56,026 bases of DNA from Chloroflexota bacterium (GCA_026707745.1 JAPOWG010000074.1:1-56026), one strand, 5' to 3'. Numbered from the stretch's first letter, positions 26,506 through 35,034 are shown. Numbers and translations are program-made. The notes: generated by a model from the sequence alone, not told the origin.

Positions 26506-26748
26506 ATGTTTACCAGAGATATACAGATTGAGCGGTTGAAGGCGGAGTACGAAAGCCTGCGACAAACACAAGACAAAATCTTGGAAGGGATGAACTTGAC
26601 TGCGCTGATGTTGATTCGGATGGAAGAATCGGTAAATGCAAATCGAGAGGCGACAAACAAAAATAGCCAAGCGTTACAAGCAATTATGGAGTATTTCAAG
26701 ATTCCTCCTAAACCTGGCACAGGATTTAACCCGGAGCAGAAAGAATGA
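26506..26748 (+). CDS. Small coiled-coil protein of unknown function
   Basis: An 80-residue, mostly helical and charged protein (IERLKAEYESLRQTQDKILEGM, MLIRMEESVNANREATNKNSQ) with a proline-rich end (FKIPPKPGTGFNPEQKE). A consensus-like promoter and a weak AGAAAG ribosome site precede it. It overlaps the next gene by 4 bp (ATGA), which supports both being real and coupled. No family recognised. The base composition is more A/T-rich than its neighbours, hinting at recent arrival. Confidence 0.55.
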   Translation: MFTRDIQIERLKAEYESLRQTQDKILEGMNLTALMLIRMEESVNANREATNKNSQALQAIMEYFKIPPKPGTGFNPEQKE

Positions 26749-27146
26749 CAAGGCAAATTACGCCAGATACAACCCAGAACATCTATATGATGATTTGCTC
26801 GACCAATGTTCAGGAATTCTTAGTCAGTTCAGAACGGGCGGGGCATTACACAGACGGTATCTTGTCCCTGATCTCAACGTACGAATCTGACAGCGCGAGG
26901 CTGAACGCCCTGCTCAAAAAACTAGGCGACTCTCGACATATCAGTCTATTTGTTATGCCCGCCGAGCCTTGGACCGTTCCCGCAACGTTGTACGCGCAAT
27001 ACAACGCCGGATTCGATCAATACTTCGATGCAATGGTAAATGACTTTTCGATAAGGCATATGATTTACGGAAATGGGAGAAAGTATTCTTTCTGCCAAGC
27101 AGATGACAAAGATGCAACTGTATTTCTGGAGCGCGAATCCGAATAA
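26745..27146 (+). CDS. Hypothetical protein coupled to a coiled-coil gene
   Basis: A 133-residue soluble protein (MTRQITPDTTQNIYMM start; middle ISLFVMPAEPWTVPATLYAQ; end DKDATVFLERESE). No motif known to me is present. The start overlaps the stop of the coiled-coil gene. Together they form a two-gene A/T-rich unit with its own promoter, set between the nucleoside importer and a nucleoside hydrolase. A toxin-antitoxin or phage-derived pair is possible but nothing in the sequence proves it. Confidence 0.5.
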   Translation: MTRQITPDTTQNIYMMICSTNVQEFLVSSERAGHYTDGILSLISTYESDSARLNALLKKLGDSRHISLFVMPAEPWTVPATLYAQYNAGFDQYFDAMVNDFSIRHMIYGNGRKYSFCQADDKDATVFLERESE

Positions 27147-27172
27147 ATGCTTTCGCTATAGACTTCCTCTAA

Positions 27173-27304
27173 GTTTGGTCAAGCCACTTTGTACTGTTTC
27201 TATCCATACATATCTCACATCATCATTTCCCATTTCCGCCTTATATTTATATCCAGAGATTAGACTCGCTCAGCTACTCCCTGGATGAAGCTGCTTGACC
27301 AAAC
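27173..27304. repeat. 12-bp perfect inverted repeat around 108 bp
   Basis: GTTTGGTCAAGC at 27173-27184 recurs in reverse complement at 27293-27304 (GCTTGACCAAAC). The A/T-rich piece between has no gene. The size would fit a small MITE-like element or a structured RNA, but no target-site duplication is visible. Confidence 0.4.
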
Positions 27305-27349
27305 CAAATATGACGGCGAAAATGAATATTTACATAGTTCCCCAAGAAA

Positions 27350-27371
27350 AGCCCGCCTTTTCGGGCGGGCT
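27350..27371 (-). terminator. Rho-independent terminator for the minus-strand microprotein
   Basis: Stem AGCCCGCC, six-base loop, GGCGGGCT, followed on the minus strand by TTTCTT. It lies about 160 bp after the microprotein gene at 27534. The strand between holds nothing I can assign. Confidence 0.6.
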
Positions 27372-27533
27372 ATCCGATAGCGGGACTCACTCAATGCCAG
27401 TTGTGGAGCAAGTCCCGTCCGATTTGAACATCATCAACCGTATCTGCGCCTTTTACGATTGCTGAAGAATAGGAACATCGCAATCCGAGCGAGATGGGGA
27501 TGAAAAAGAGCAATTATCCCCAAGAAAATCAAG

Positions 27534-27635
27534 TCAGGAACTTTCGCACCAATCGCGATACAGGTACACCCATGCGGCAATCAAAAGCACATTTACCGCC
27601 ACAACAAACGCGATAACCAGATTATCCCCAAACAT
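27534..27635 (-). CDS. Single-span membrane microprotein
   Basis: A 33-residue protein: MFGDNLV, a hydrophobic segment (IAFVVAVNVLLIAAWVYLY), then RDWCESS. A strong ribosome site (GGGGAGG, 5 bp before the ATG) decides this start; longer readings upstream add unlike residues. A terminator-like hairpin lies downstream. The short size and single span suggest a small regulator or subunit of an envelope complex, but no relative is recognised. The 27636-27946 gap before the next gene is A/T-rich promoter-like sequence with no gene. Confidence 0.5.
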   Translation of the reverse strand: MFGDNLVIAFVVAVNVLLIAAWVYLYRDWCESS

Positions 27636-27946
27636 CTCTTCCTCCCCTTCAATCCAATTCGCCTTCACATTTGTTGCTGATCTCGATTGAGAAAACAGGC
27701 ACTGAACCGTTTGTGATTCTGTATCCAATGAACATCATCACTCTCATTAGAAAGGCAAAATTATCATAAGTCAAGAAGTTTTTATATATTTTGCACATAT
27801 AAAATCGAATTTTATTCATATAAATCATCCAAGTAGGCATGCGGATCACGTTTTGATGGATCTGTTTCAGTCGATGTTTATGTGGCAGGCGACTTGACCG
27901 TGCTATATTAAGGTGGAAATATTTGCCGAAAGGGAAGCAAATTAAT

Positions 27947-28879
27947 ATGAAACTGATCATTGATACAGACGCCGGCGTCGACGACGCGCAAGCGATCATG
28001 TTGGCGCTGACCCACCGCGATGTCGACTTGCTGGCCATCACCACCTTGACCGGCAACGTACATATCCGCCAGGTCAATCCCAACGTGCTGACCATCCTCG
28101 AAATCATGAATAAGGACGCGCCGGTATACGCCGGCATCGACCGTCCCCTGATCCAGGCCTGGGAAGACGCGGCCGAGTTCCACGGCGGCGACGGATTGGG
28201 CGACTTCCGCGACCGCCCGACGTTGACGCGCTCGATCGAGGACGAGCATGCGGTTCTGGCGCTATTGCGGCTGTCGCGCGAATACGAAGGCGAACTGACC
28301 TTGATCGCGCTGGGTCCGCTGACCAACCTGGCCGCCGCTATCCGCCTCGATCCGGAGTTTCCCGCGCGCATCAAGCAATTTGTCTTTATGGGCGGCACGA
28401 TCGCGGCCCATGGCAATACGCCCAACCTGACCGCCGAATACAATATCTACACAGATCCCGAAGCGGCTTTCATCACGCTGGCTGCTTTCGACGACGCTAC
28501 CATGCTCAGTTGGGAGACGACGCTGGCGCATGGTTTTTCCTGGGACAAGTTCAATCGGCTATGCGCTATCGATACGGTCAACGGGCGCTTCTTCGACAAG
28601 ATCTCCGGCAAAACGGCCCAGCGCCTGCAGCATACTTACAGTCGGCCGGCCTACTTACTGCCGGATCCATTGGCGATGGCGGTCACGCTGCAACCGGACT
28701 TGATACGACAGAGCGGCAAGTTCTTCGTCACCGTCGAGCTGAACGGCCAGCATACGCGTGGGCAAACGGTCATTGATTACAACCACATGAGCGGAAACGC
28801 GCCCAATGTCCACGTTGTTCAGGCGCTGGATACCGACGGCGTGTACGCGATGTTCGTCAAGGCGCTCTCTCAATCGTGA
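27947..28879 (+). CDS. Inosine-uridine preferring nucleoside hydrolase
   Basis: A 310-residue nucleoside hydrolase with intact calcium-site motif D6-T-D-A-G-V-D-D13, GPLTNLAAAI, FVFMGGTI and EYNIYTDPEAA. ATG at 27947 has AGGGAAG 9 bp upstream; an earlier TTG at 27923 would lie before that site. It is the second complete copy in the window and is only distantly like the one at 14149. The start of the next gene overlaps its stop codon, so the two form an operon. Confidence 0.92.
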   Translation: MKLIIDTDAGVDDAQAIMLALTHRDVDLLAITTLTGNVHIRQVNPNVLTILEIMNKDAPVYAGIDRPLIQAWEDAAEFHGGDGLGDFRDRPTLTRSIEDEHAVLALLRLSREYEGELTLIALGPLTNLAAAIRLDPEFPARIKQFVFMGGTIAAHGNTPNLTAEYNIYTDPEAAFITLAAFDDATMLSWETTLAHGFSWDKFNRLCAIDTVNGRFFDKISGKTAQRLQHTYSRPAYLLPDPLAMAVTLQPDLIRQSGKFFVTVELNGQHTRGQTVIDYNHMSGNAPNVHVVQALDTDGVYAMFVKALSQS

Positions 28880-30000
28880 ATGGCGCTCCCATGACCGTCG
28901 AAAGCTTGATAACTCAGATCAGCAACGATCCCGTCTATTCCGTCGATGCGATTTACGGCTATTTGAGGCGTCTCCTGGCGGCGCCCGCGCCCAACAGCGG
29001 CGCCCTCCTGGCCGGCGCGGTCGGCGATATCATCGGCGATATCGCCGCTGAATTGGGTTTGTCGCTTTCGGCGGACCCCCGCATCCGAGCGACGGGGGCT
29101 CTGGCGATTGAAGTCGGCGCGGCATCCGAGGCCGCCAACTTGCTCATCACGGCGCACATGGACCGTCCCTCCTTTCGCGTCTTGAATCTGGCGGATGCCA
29201 CGCTGTATCCGCTCTGCGCGATACGGGTCCCGCAGCCACAGTATCGCTGCCGCGCCATTGCCGTCCGTTACCTGGCCGGGCGCATAGAGACCGCCGCCGA
29301 GGGAGAATTGCAATTCGGCGAGGTTGATGGCGAGCGACAGATCCGATTCGATGTCGAAAGCGGCTCGTTGTCCCGGGGCGACACGGTCTTGATGGCGGCG
29401 GAACCGCGCCTGGTCAATGGCCGCATCATCGGCACGGGGCTGGATAACGCCACAGGCGTCACCCTGGCTTTGCTCTCGGCGCGGGCGCTGAGCGCTTTCT
29501 CCAATGAGCTTGCCGCGCGGGGTCGCAAGCTCGTCGTCGCTTTCACCGACCAGGAAGAAGGACCGCCCGACGGTCTGTTCGGGCAGGCCGCATCGCGACT
29601 GGCGCATGCCCTGCCGGCGCCGCGCCTGGGTTTCATCAATATCGACGCCCACAACGTCGACGAAGCGACCGGTCATGTGCCCGGCATCGGCGCGTCCCAT
29701 GCTTTTGTTTCCGGTTATGGACGCGGCTCGGTCGTCCCGCTGGATTATCAGGCGCTGGCGACGGACTTGGCGGAGGAGGTCAATCAGGCGCGGCCCGGCA
29801 CGGTCAAGCTCAATTACGGCTACGTCTCGCGCAGCGACGATATGCTGCTCAGCTTGAACGCGCGTTGCCTGGGTTTGATCGGCGTCGTGCTGGAAAACGC
29901 GCATACCACCGAGGAGACGGTCGCGCTGGGGGATCTGGCTGCGGCTGTGAGATGGATCAGCGCCTATGTATTAAGAATACTTGAAAGCAAACGAAACTGA
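28876..30000 (+). CDS. M42-like zinc aminopeptidase/deacylase
   Basis: A 374-residue protein that looks like the M42 glutamyl-aminopeptidase family. Candidate metal and catalytic residues: H94-x-D96 (ITAHMDRP), D190 (GTGLDNATG), E227-E228 (TDQEEGP), D257 (NIDAHN) and a late His in ENAHTTEET. A small domain interrupts the catalytic one at about residues 100-180, as in M42. GTG at 28876 overlaps the nucleoside hydrolase stop (GTGA). No signal peptide. Its link with nucleoside catabolism is unclear; it may act on a small amide rather than a peptide. Confidence 0.78.
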   Translation: MNGAPMTVESLITQISNDPVYSVDAIYGYLRRLLAAPAPNSGALLAGAVGDIIGDIAAELGLSLSADPRIRATGALAIEVGAASEAANLLITAHMDRPSFRVLNLADATLYPLCAIRVPQPQYRCRAIAVRYLAGRIETAAEGELQFGEVDGERQIRFDVESGSLSRGDTVLMAAEPRLVNGRIIGTGLDNATGVTLALLSARALSAFSNELAARGRKLVVAFTDQEEGPPDGLFGQAASRLAHALPAPRLGFINIDAHNVDEATGHVPGIGASHAFVSGYGRGSVVPLDYQALATDLAEEVNQARPGTVKLNYGYVSRSDDMLLSLNARCLGLIGVVLENAHTTEETVALGDLAAAVRWISAYVLRILESKRN

Positions 30001-30009
30001 TGTTATGAT
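29981..30009 (+). promoter_or_regulatory. Sigma70-type promoter of the coiled-coil gene at 30060
   Basis: TTGAAA (29981-29986), 17-bp spacer, TATGAT (30004-30009). It overlaps the end of the M42-like gene, so the next gene is probably transcribed separately. Confidence 0.6.
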
Positions 30010-30059
30010 AGAGTTTGTACAATTCAACGCGGTACGCTGAAGTCAAGCAAGGATACTAC

Positions 30060-30440
30060 ATGGCAAGCGGAACAGAATTGGAAAGAATCGCTTCGCTAGA
30101 AACAGCGGTTCCACATCTGGCAACCAAGGCGGGACTGGAGGGCGTCAGAGTTGACGTCGAAAAAGTACGAACCGAAGTCGAGAGTGTCAAAGTCGATCTT
30201 GCAGTCCTCAAGACGGACGTTGCAGGTCTCAAAGTCGATGTGGCAGTCCTCAAGACAGACGTTGCAGGTCTCAAAGCAGATGTGGCGGTTCTCAAGACGG
30301 ACGTATCGGTACTCAAAACGGACATAAAAAATGTTCGATCCGAGTTGAGAATCTTGCGTTGGTTCATCGGGCTGGCAGCTACATTTGGCGCTGCTGTATC
30401 CATCCACATCATACAGCTTCTCAATCGGGTCCTCGCCTAA
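30060..30440 (+). CDS. Coiled-coil protein with heptad tandem repeats and C-terminal membrane span
   Basis: A 126-residue protein. Its middle consists of near-identical heptads (DVAVLKT and DVAGLKV/A alternating; about seven units) coded by a 21-bp tandem repeat at 30186-30325. The C-terminus is a membrane span (WFIGLAATFGAAVSIHIIQLL). AAGGA lies 6 bp before the ATG. The plan (coiled coil plus C-terminal anchor) is common for small phage-like or envelope proteins, but the role is unknown. The 272-bp gap after it shows only short inverted repeats and no gene. Confidence 0.7.
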   Translation: MASGTELERIASLETAVPHLATKAGLEGVRVDVEKVRTEVESVKVDLAVLKTDVAGLKVDVAVLKTDVAGLKADVAVLKTDVSVLKTDIKNVRSELRILRWFIGLAATFGAAVSIHIIQLLNRVLA

Positions 30441-30712
30441 ACGAGACCTTCCGCCATCTGAAATACATTTGGAGCTTATCGCAGCGACGATGCTTTCGCT
30501 AGCAGTGATCGCTGCGACATTTTCACGCGTCCCCGATCCGCTCGGGGCGGCGTTCGCGTGTCACATGCCGTTTGAATCTGCTCATTAAGTGTGTTAAGTT
30601 CTCTCGCATCATTGCATGCTTGAATGACCACGAAAGGATTGCACCCACATGCCCAAACGCTCCTCCCAAACGCCAGTAGATCAACGGAGGAATGGCGGAC
30701 GACACGCAACTC

Positions 30713-30988
30713 TTAGCTCGCCGGCTCCACATTCTCCCGACGGCGATACATGCCCGTCAGCATAGCCGTCAAGTCAATGCCTTCATCCAGTTCATCCCAG
30801 TAGATGTTGAGGCCAAACAACTCGTAGTTTTTCCGTTGCGCGTCGGTGGCATTCTGCAAACGAGGATAGAATTTCAGCGGAAGACTAATCACTCGACCAT
30901 CCGCGAGTGAAACTCGCGCATACTTTTTGGTGAAAGACACCTTTTTTGCGGCGCATCGAACCGGATTCACCAGCGGCACCATGTCCAT
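30713..30988 (-). CDS. DUF2442 protein
   Basis: A 91-residue protein with the DUF2442 pattern: VSFTKKYARVSLADGRVISLPL, then YPRLQNATDAQRKNYELFG, then IYWDELDEGIDLTAML. Start ATG 30988 is set by GGGAGGA six bases before it. It lies 16 bp after a DUF4160 gene on the same strand. DUF4160/DUF2442 pairs are widespread and are suspected toxin-antitoxin systems, with DUF2442 usually the second gene. Confidence 0.85.
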   Translation of the reverse strand: MDMVPLVNPVRCAAKKVSFTKKYARVSLADGRVISLPLKFYPRLQNATDAQRKNYELFGLNIYWDELDEGIDLTAMLTGMYRRRENVEPAS

Positions 30989-31004
30989 GGCATGTCCTCC
31001 CATT

Positions 31005-31298
31005 CTAGTATCCCTCGCTACCAGGAACACCATGATACTCTATCCAAGCCCCAAAGAGTGTTTTTTGGTGCTTCTTGACCAATTCTCGAATCCTTCTCAA
31101 GTCTGCGTTCTTGAATCCGTCATTTCGCCCAAATTCTATGGGCGTCAAAAAGACAACCACGTGCCGCTTATCCTTCGTCACATGGACGTGAGCGGGCTCA
31201 TGATCGTTTGGATAAACCGCGACATTGTAGCCATGTTTCTGACGGTAAAGCAGTTTAACCAATCTGACAACCTTATCGCAACGATACCATACACACAA
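31005..31298 (-). CDS. DUF4160 protein
   Basis: A 97-residue protein with the DUF4160 core NVAVYPNDHEPAHVHVTKDK and a C-terminal helix RELVKKHQKTLFGAWIEYHG. The N-terminal ten residues are uncertain because no good ribosome site marks the start. It forms a pair with the DUF2442 gene downstream on the same strand and is the likely toxin or effector partner (inference). Confidence 0.8.
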   Translation of the reverse strand: MCVWYRCDKVVRLVKLLYRQKHGYNVAVYPNDHEPAHVHVTKDKRHVVVFLTPIEFGRNDGFKNADLRRIRELVKKHQKTLFGAWIEYHGVPGSEGY

Positions 31299-31628
31299 AG
31301 ACTTAGAATTACGTTAAACGCTTCTTTGATTCTCGAACGATTCGCATGCACAGTAGATTCTTGATGGGAATTCGCAATTCAGCAAGACTTTCATCAATTG
31401 CAATAGGCAGCGGGTCTCTGCCAGCAATTATGCTATTTGCATCCGGGCGTCGCAACATTACCTTGGTGCAATTCCATAAACGACTGTTTTGACAGTCGCT
31501 CATACGAGGGATTCCCGGCGCGCTTCGGGGACGAAAACCCTTTTCGTCTCTGCGGGTAAATCCTTTGTGCCCTTCGTGTCTTTGTGGTAAAAAAGCTGTA
31601 TTCATGTTCCAGAACGGAGGAAACCCAC
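31299..31628. other. Gene-free stretch before the SIS gene
   Basis: About 330 bp with no credible gene. It carries the oligonucleotide CTTTGTGCCCTTCGTGTC followed by TTTGTGGT (31563-31588), a motif that I recall as common in intergenic DNA of many bacteria, often with a CGTCTCTGCGGG-like neighbour as here. No clear promoter or terminator was found. AGGAGG-like sequence near 31617 belongs to the next gene. Confidence 0.5.
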
Positions 31629-32792
31629 ATGACCAACCGCTCCCCCATGCACCAGCAAATCGACACCCTGCCCGACCTCATCCGCGCTATCGTCAAACCC
31701 TTCGACGCCTCAGCCCGCCGCGCCTTCGACTTCGAAACTTGCACGTCCGTCAAGCGCATCTATCTGGTCGGCTGCGGCGACAGCCATCACGCGCCCGTTG
31801 GCGCGGAACTGGCTTTTCATCAATTGACCGGCGTGCCGACTCAAGCGTTGAGTTCCCTGCCTTTCAGTCGTTATACCGCCGGCTTCCTGCCCGACACCGG
31901 CCCACGGACCAATCTGGTCATCTGCGTCTCCGTCTCGGGCGAAGTCAGCCGCACCATTGAAGCCATGGATTTGGCGCGGGTAGCCGGCGCGACCGCCGTG
32001 GCGCTGACTGGCAATCCGGGCGGGCCGCTGGGCGCGGTAGCCGAGACTGTGTTCGAAACCGCCGTGCCTCCCCTGCCCGACGAATTGGCGGGCATGGTTG
32101 TCCCCGGTATCCGCTCCTACCTGGCCTCGCAGATCGCCCTGCTGCTGGCGGCCCTGCGAATCGGCGAAGTGCGCGGCGCCCTCACCACCGCCGCAGCTGA
32201 TGCCGAACGAGACGCCATCGCCGAATTGGCCGACGCGGTTGAGGAGACCATCCAAGTCTGCGAACCGATCATCGACGACTTGGTTGAGCGCTGGCGCGAC
32301 GCCAGACTCTTCGAATTTGTCGGCGCCGGACCACTCTACGGCGTCGCCATGTTCAGCGCGGCAAAAGTCCTGGAAGCGAGCGGCGACGCCGCCCTGGCGC
32401 AAGAGACCGAGGAATGGTCGCATTTACAGTATTTCGCGGCGGACGCGGATACGCCGTTGATATTGCTCTCCGCGGATCAATTCGACGCCGACCGCATGGC
32501 GGAAGTGGCGCGCGCGGCCCAGAGCATTTCACGTCCCATTGCCCTGGTATCAACCGAAGACGCGACCGAAATTCGGCAGTACGTCGATACGCTGCTGCCG
32601 ATCCCGCGGCGGATCCCGGAGCGCTACGCCTCGATCGTTTACAGCATACCCGGCGAACTCTTTTCCGCAGCCCGCGCGGCTGCGCTGGGAACACCTTATT
32701 TCCGGGATTTCGAGGGCGGACGCCGGCCGGACTGGGCGGACGGCGCCAGCCAGATTCGCTCCAGCCACATGATCACCGAACTCAAACGTTAA
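31629..32792 (+). CDS. SIS-domain phosphosugar isomerase/deaminase-like protein
   Basis: A 387-residue protein with two SIS domains, as in AgaS, FrlB and the GlmS isomerase half. SIS landmarks: VKRIYLVGCGDSHHAP (41-55), VICVSVSGEVSRTIEAM, and in the second domain FEFVGAGPLYGVAMFSAAK and EETEEWSHLQYF-like sequence. ATG at 31629 has GGAGGAAA upstream. It is followed after 3 bp by a PfkB kinase. Together they could deaminate or isomerise a phosphorylated amino or keto sugar. Confidence 0.85.
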   Translation: MTNRSPMHQQIDTLPDLIRAIVKPFDASARRAFDFETCTSVKRIYLVGCGDSHHAPVGAELAFHQLTGVPTQALSSLPFSRYTAGFLPDTGPRTNLVICVSVSGEVSRTIEAMDLARVAGATAVALTGNPGGPLGAVAETVFETAVPPLPDELAGMVVPGIRSYLASQIALLLAALRIGEVRGALTTAAADAERDAIAELADAVEETIQVCEPIIDDLVERWRDARLFEFVGAGPLYGVAMFSAAKVLEASGDAALAQETEEWSHLQYFAADADTPLILLSADQFDADRMAEVARAAQSISRPIALVSTEDATEIRQYVDTLLPIPRRIPERYASIVYSIPGELFSAARAAALGTPYFRDFEGGRRPDWADGASQIRSSHMITELKR

Positions 32793-32795
32793 GCC

Positions 32796-33713
32796 ATGTC
32801 CGCGCCGGAGTTCATCGCCGTCGGTAGCATCATCATCGACGACATCGTCTATCCCGACGGACGCACCAGCATGGGCGTGCTGGGCGGAGGCGGCACGCAC
32901 GCGGCCTATGGTATGGCGCTGGCGGGCGAGCGGCCCGCGCTGGTCGGTCTGGTCGGCGAGGACCTGCCGGCAGATATCCGCGCGCGCCTAGAAAAAGATT
33001 TCGATACATCGGGCCTGGCCTGGACCCGTCATCCGCAAGTGCGCGGCTGGCAAATCTTCGAATGGAACGGCGTGCGCAACGAGATCTTCCGCGTCGATAT
33101 CGTCGAACCCTTCATGTACGGGCCGGATGCCGACAGCGCGCAAGTCCCCTTCTCCGGCGCGGCCGGCATGACATTGCTGCGTGGGGCGGCGCACGTAGCG
33201 GCTTGGCGGCGGCGCTTTCCACATGCCATTTTGCTTTGGGAACCCGTGCGGATATTCATGCTCAGCGCCGATCGCGGAGCATTCCTTCGGGGCATTCCCC
33301 ACGCTGATATCATTTCGCCCAATCTGCACGAAGCGCAGACCATGTACGGCGTCGAAGACGAAGCCGAGATTATGCGGCGCATGTTGGCGGATGGCTGCAA
33401 TATGGTCGCCTTGCGCATGGGCGAGCTTGGCTCGCTGGTGGCGAGTCAAGGAGAGGGCAAGGCCTACGCCATTCCAGCGGTCGAGATCGGCGACCTAGTG
33501 GACCAAACCGGCGCCGGAAATACCTATTGCGGCGGATTCGTCGTCGGCTGGCGCCGGGAGCGAGACCTGGCGACTGCCGGCTGCTATGGCGCGGCGGCCG
33601 CCTCTTTTGCACTGGAGCATGTCGGCTGCGCCGAAATACCCGCGGAGCTCGACGTCGAATGGCACAGGCGCTTGGGCGAGGCCCTTGCCGGCGTGAAAAT
33701 CATCACTCTGTAG
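32796..33713 (+). CDS. PfkB-family kinase, MAK32-like, with GAGN in place of GAGD
   Basis: A 305-residue ribokinase-superfamily protein. The second PfkB signature reads DQTGAGN242TYCGGF; the Asp that activates the sugar hydroxyl in most members is replaced by Asn. The same change is known from the fungal MAK32-like branch of the superfamily. An N-terminal GSIIIDDIVYPDG and the GGGGTHAAYGMALAG signature are present. It is 3 bp after the SIS gene. It may be a kinase with changed chemistry or a non-catalytic partner. Confidence 0.85.
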   Translation: MSAPEFIAVGSIIIDDIVYPDGRTSMGVLGGGGTHAAYGMALAGERPALVGLVGEDLPADIRARLEKDFDTSGLAWTRHPQVRGWQIFEWNGVRNEIFRVDIVEPFMYGPDADSAQVPFSGAAGMTLLRGAAHVAAWRRRFPHAILLWEPVRIFMLSADRGAFLRGIPHADIISPNLHEAQTMYGVEDEAEIMRRMLADGCNMVALRMGELGSLVASQGEGKAYAIPAVEIGDLVDQTGAGNTYCGGFVVGWRRERDLATAGCYGAAAASFALEHVGCAEIPAELDVEWHRRLGEALAGVKIITL

Positions 33714-33751
33714 CTCCACCGGGGCCATTGCCCTGCGTTGGGCTGGCTTAA

Positions 33752-33780
33752 TTGCGCGCCCGCATTCGCTAGACTATATT
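33752..33780 (+). promoter_or_regulatory. Sigma70-type promoter of the alcohol dehydrogenase gene
   Basis: TTGCGC (33752-33757), 17-bp spacer, TATATT (33775-33780). It lies about 50 bp before the start codon. Confidence 0.55.
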
Positions 33781-33831
33781 CAACGGGAGGACCAGGCCGA
33801 GCGCTTGGTCTGATGCCGCTGGAGACAGGTG

Positions 33832-34890
33832 ATGCTCGCAGCTGTTTTTGAAGGGACCGAAAAAATCAACCTGCGCGAAGTGCCAACTCCCGAAGTCGGC
33901 GACGGCGATTTGTTGCTGCGCGTCCGGGCTGCGACTATCTGTGGCACGGACCTGAAAATAGTTGCCGGAAAAAAGACTCGAGGTGTGCGCATTCCCTCCA
34001 TATTGGGACACGAAATCGCCGGCGAGATTATCGCTGTCGGCGCACAAGTGGCGGGTTGGCGGGCCGGTGAGTTTGTGGCGGTGGCGCCGGTCATCGCTTG
34101 CGGGGAATGCTATTACTGCGGACGCGATCTCGAAAATCTTTGCGCGCGGCGAAAAGCGCTGGGATACGAGTATGAAGGGGGATTCGCCGAGTTCCTTCGC
34201 GTACCCGCCCCCGCCGTCAGCGCCGGCAATGTCCTCCGCCTGCCGACGGATCTGTCTTGCCAAGCGGCGGCGCTGAGCGAGCCGCTGTCTTGTTGCATCA
34301 ATGGGCAGGACAACATGGGCGGGATCAAACCTGGTGATACGGTCCTGATCATCGGCGCTGGTCCTATCGGTACGATGCACATGCAATTGGCGAAGGCAGT
34401 GCCGCAAACCCGCGTCATTGTTTCGGAGACGCTCGCGCAGAGGCGGCGTATGGCGCTAGAAAATGGCGCCGATGCCGTACACGATCCCGATGACACCGAT
34501 ATCTACCAGCGCGTCATGGACGAAACATCGGGTCTCGGAGCGGACAAGATAATCCTTGCAGTCGGCATCGCGGACCTGGTGAACCATCTGCTGTGCCTGA
34601 CGCGAAAAAACGGCGCGATCAATCTATTCGCCGGGTTCTCCGCCGGCGCTATGGCCAGGCTGGACATCAACGAGATTCACTACCGGCAGATTCGCATCAG
34701 CGGAGCGAGCGCTTCCACTACATCGCAATTCAAACGCGCGCTTGATCTGATTGCGGCTGGCGCCATCGACGCCGGCGCGCTTGTCAGCGAGCGCTTCTCG
34801 CTGGAACGATTTCCTGACGCATGGCAGTGCGCGCGCGCCGGTCAGGGCTTGAAAGTCGCGATAATTCCAGATGGGCGGGAAAGCGCTTGA
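33832..34890 (+). CDS. Zinc-dependent medium-chain alcohol/polyol dehydrogenase
   Basis: A 352-residue MDR enzyme like sorbitol or threonine dehydrogenase. Catalytic zinc ligands are in ICGTDLK (C37) and GHEIAGE (H62-E63); the structural zinc loop is CGECYYCGRDLENLC; the nucleotide fold starts IIGAGPIGTMHMQLA. ATG at 33832 (after GTG at 33829) has GGAG 7 bp upstream. It probably oxidises a sugar or polyol alcohol with NAD(P). It starts its own unit, since a promoter lies just before it. Confidence 0.92.
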   Translation: MLAAVFEGTEKINLREVPTPEVGDGDLLLRVRAATICGTDLKIVAGKKTRGVRIPSILGHEIAGEIIAVGAQVAGWRAGEFVAVAPVIACGECYYCGRDLENLCARRKALGYEYEGGFAEFLRVPAPAVSAGNVLRLPTDLSCQAAALSEPLSCCINGQDNMGGIKPGDTVLIIGAGPIGTMHMQLAKAVPQTRVIVSETLAQRRRMALENGADAVHDPDDTDIYQRVMDETSGLGADKIILAVGIADLVNHLLCLTRKNGAINLFAGFSAGAMARLDINEIHYRQIRISGASASTTSQFKRALDLIAAGAIDAGALVSERFSLERFPDAWQCARAGQGLKVAIIPDGRESA

Positions 34891-34977
34891 TTAAGCCGGC
34901 GGAAGCGATGTTGCCCGCGGCGTCGCGGCATGGAAGCAGTCGCTTTCGCGATCCAGCGCCGCAAGAGCGCGCTCGGA

Positions 34978-34983
34978 TATAAT
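34978..34983 (+). promoter_or_regulatory. Candidate -10 element before the Gfo/Idh/MocA gene
   Basis: A perfect TATAAT 51 bp before the start codon at 35035, without a clear -35 element. Weak evidence. Confidence 0.35.
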
Positions 34984-35034
34984 CAGGCGTGATATCAGCC
35001 TGGATGAAGCAACTGACTTATTGGAGGCCGTCAG

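Noticed and set aside
27785..27812. TTTATAT and ATATAAA repeat around TTTTGC as another operator of the same regulator
   Set aside because: The spacing between the half-sites differs by two bases and the surrounding sequence is strongly A/T-rich.
30186..30325. Regular short repeats considered as a CRISPR array
   Set aside because: The 21-bp units are contiguous without spacers and encode heptads of a coiled coil.
31563..31588. CTTTGTG/TTCGTGTC-rich stretch as a specific regulatory element
   Set aside because: Similar sequence is common in intergenic DNA of many bacteria as far as I recall; nothing here ties it to a function.
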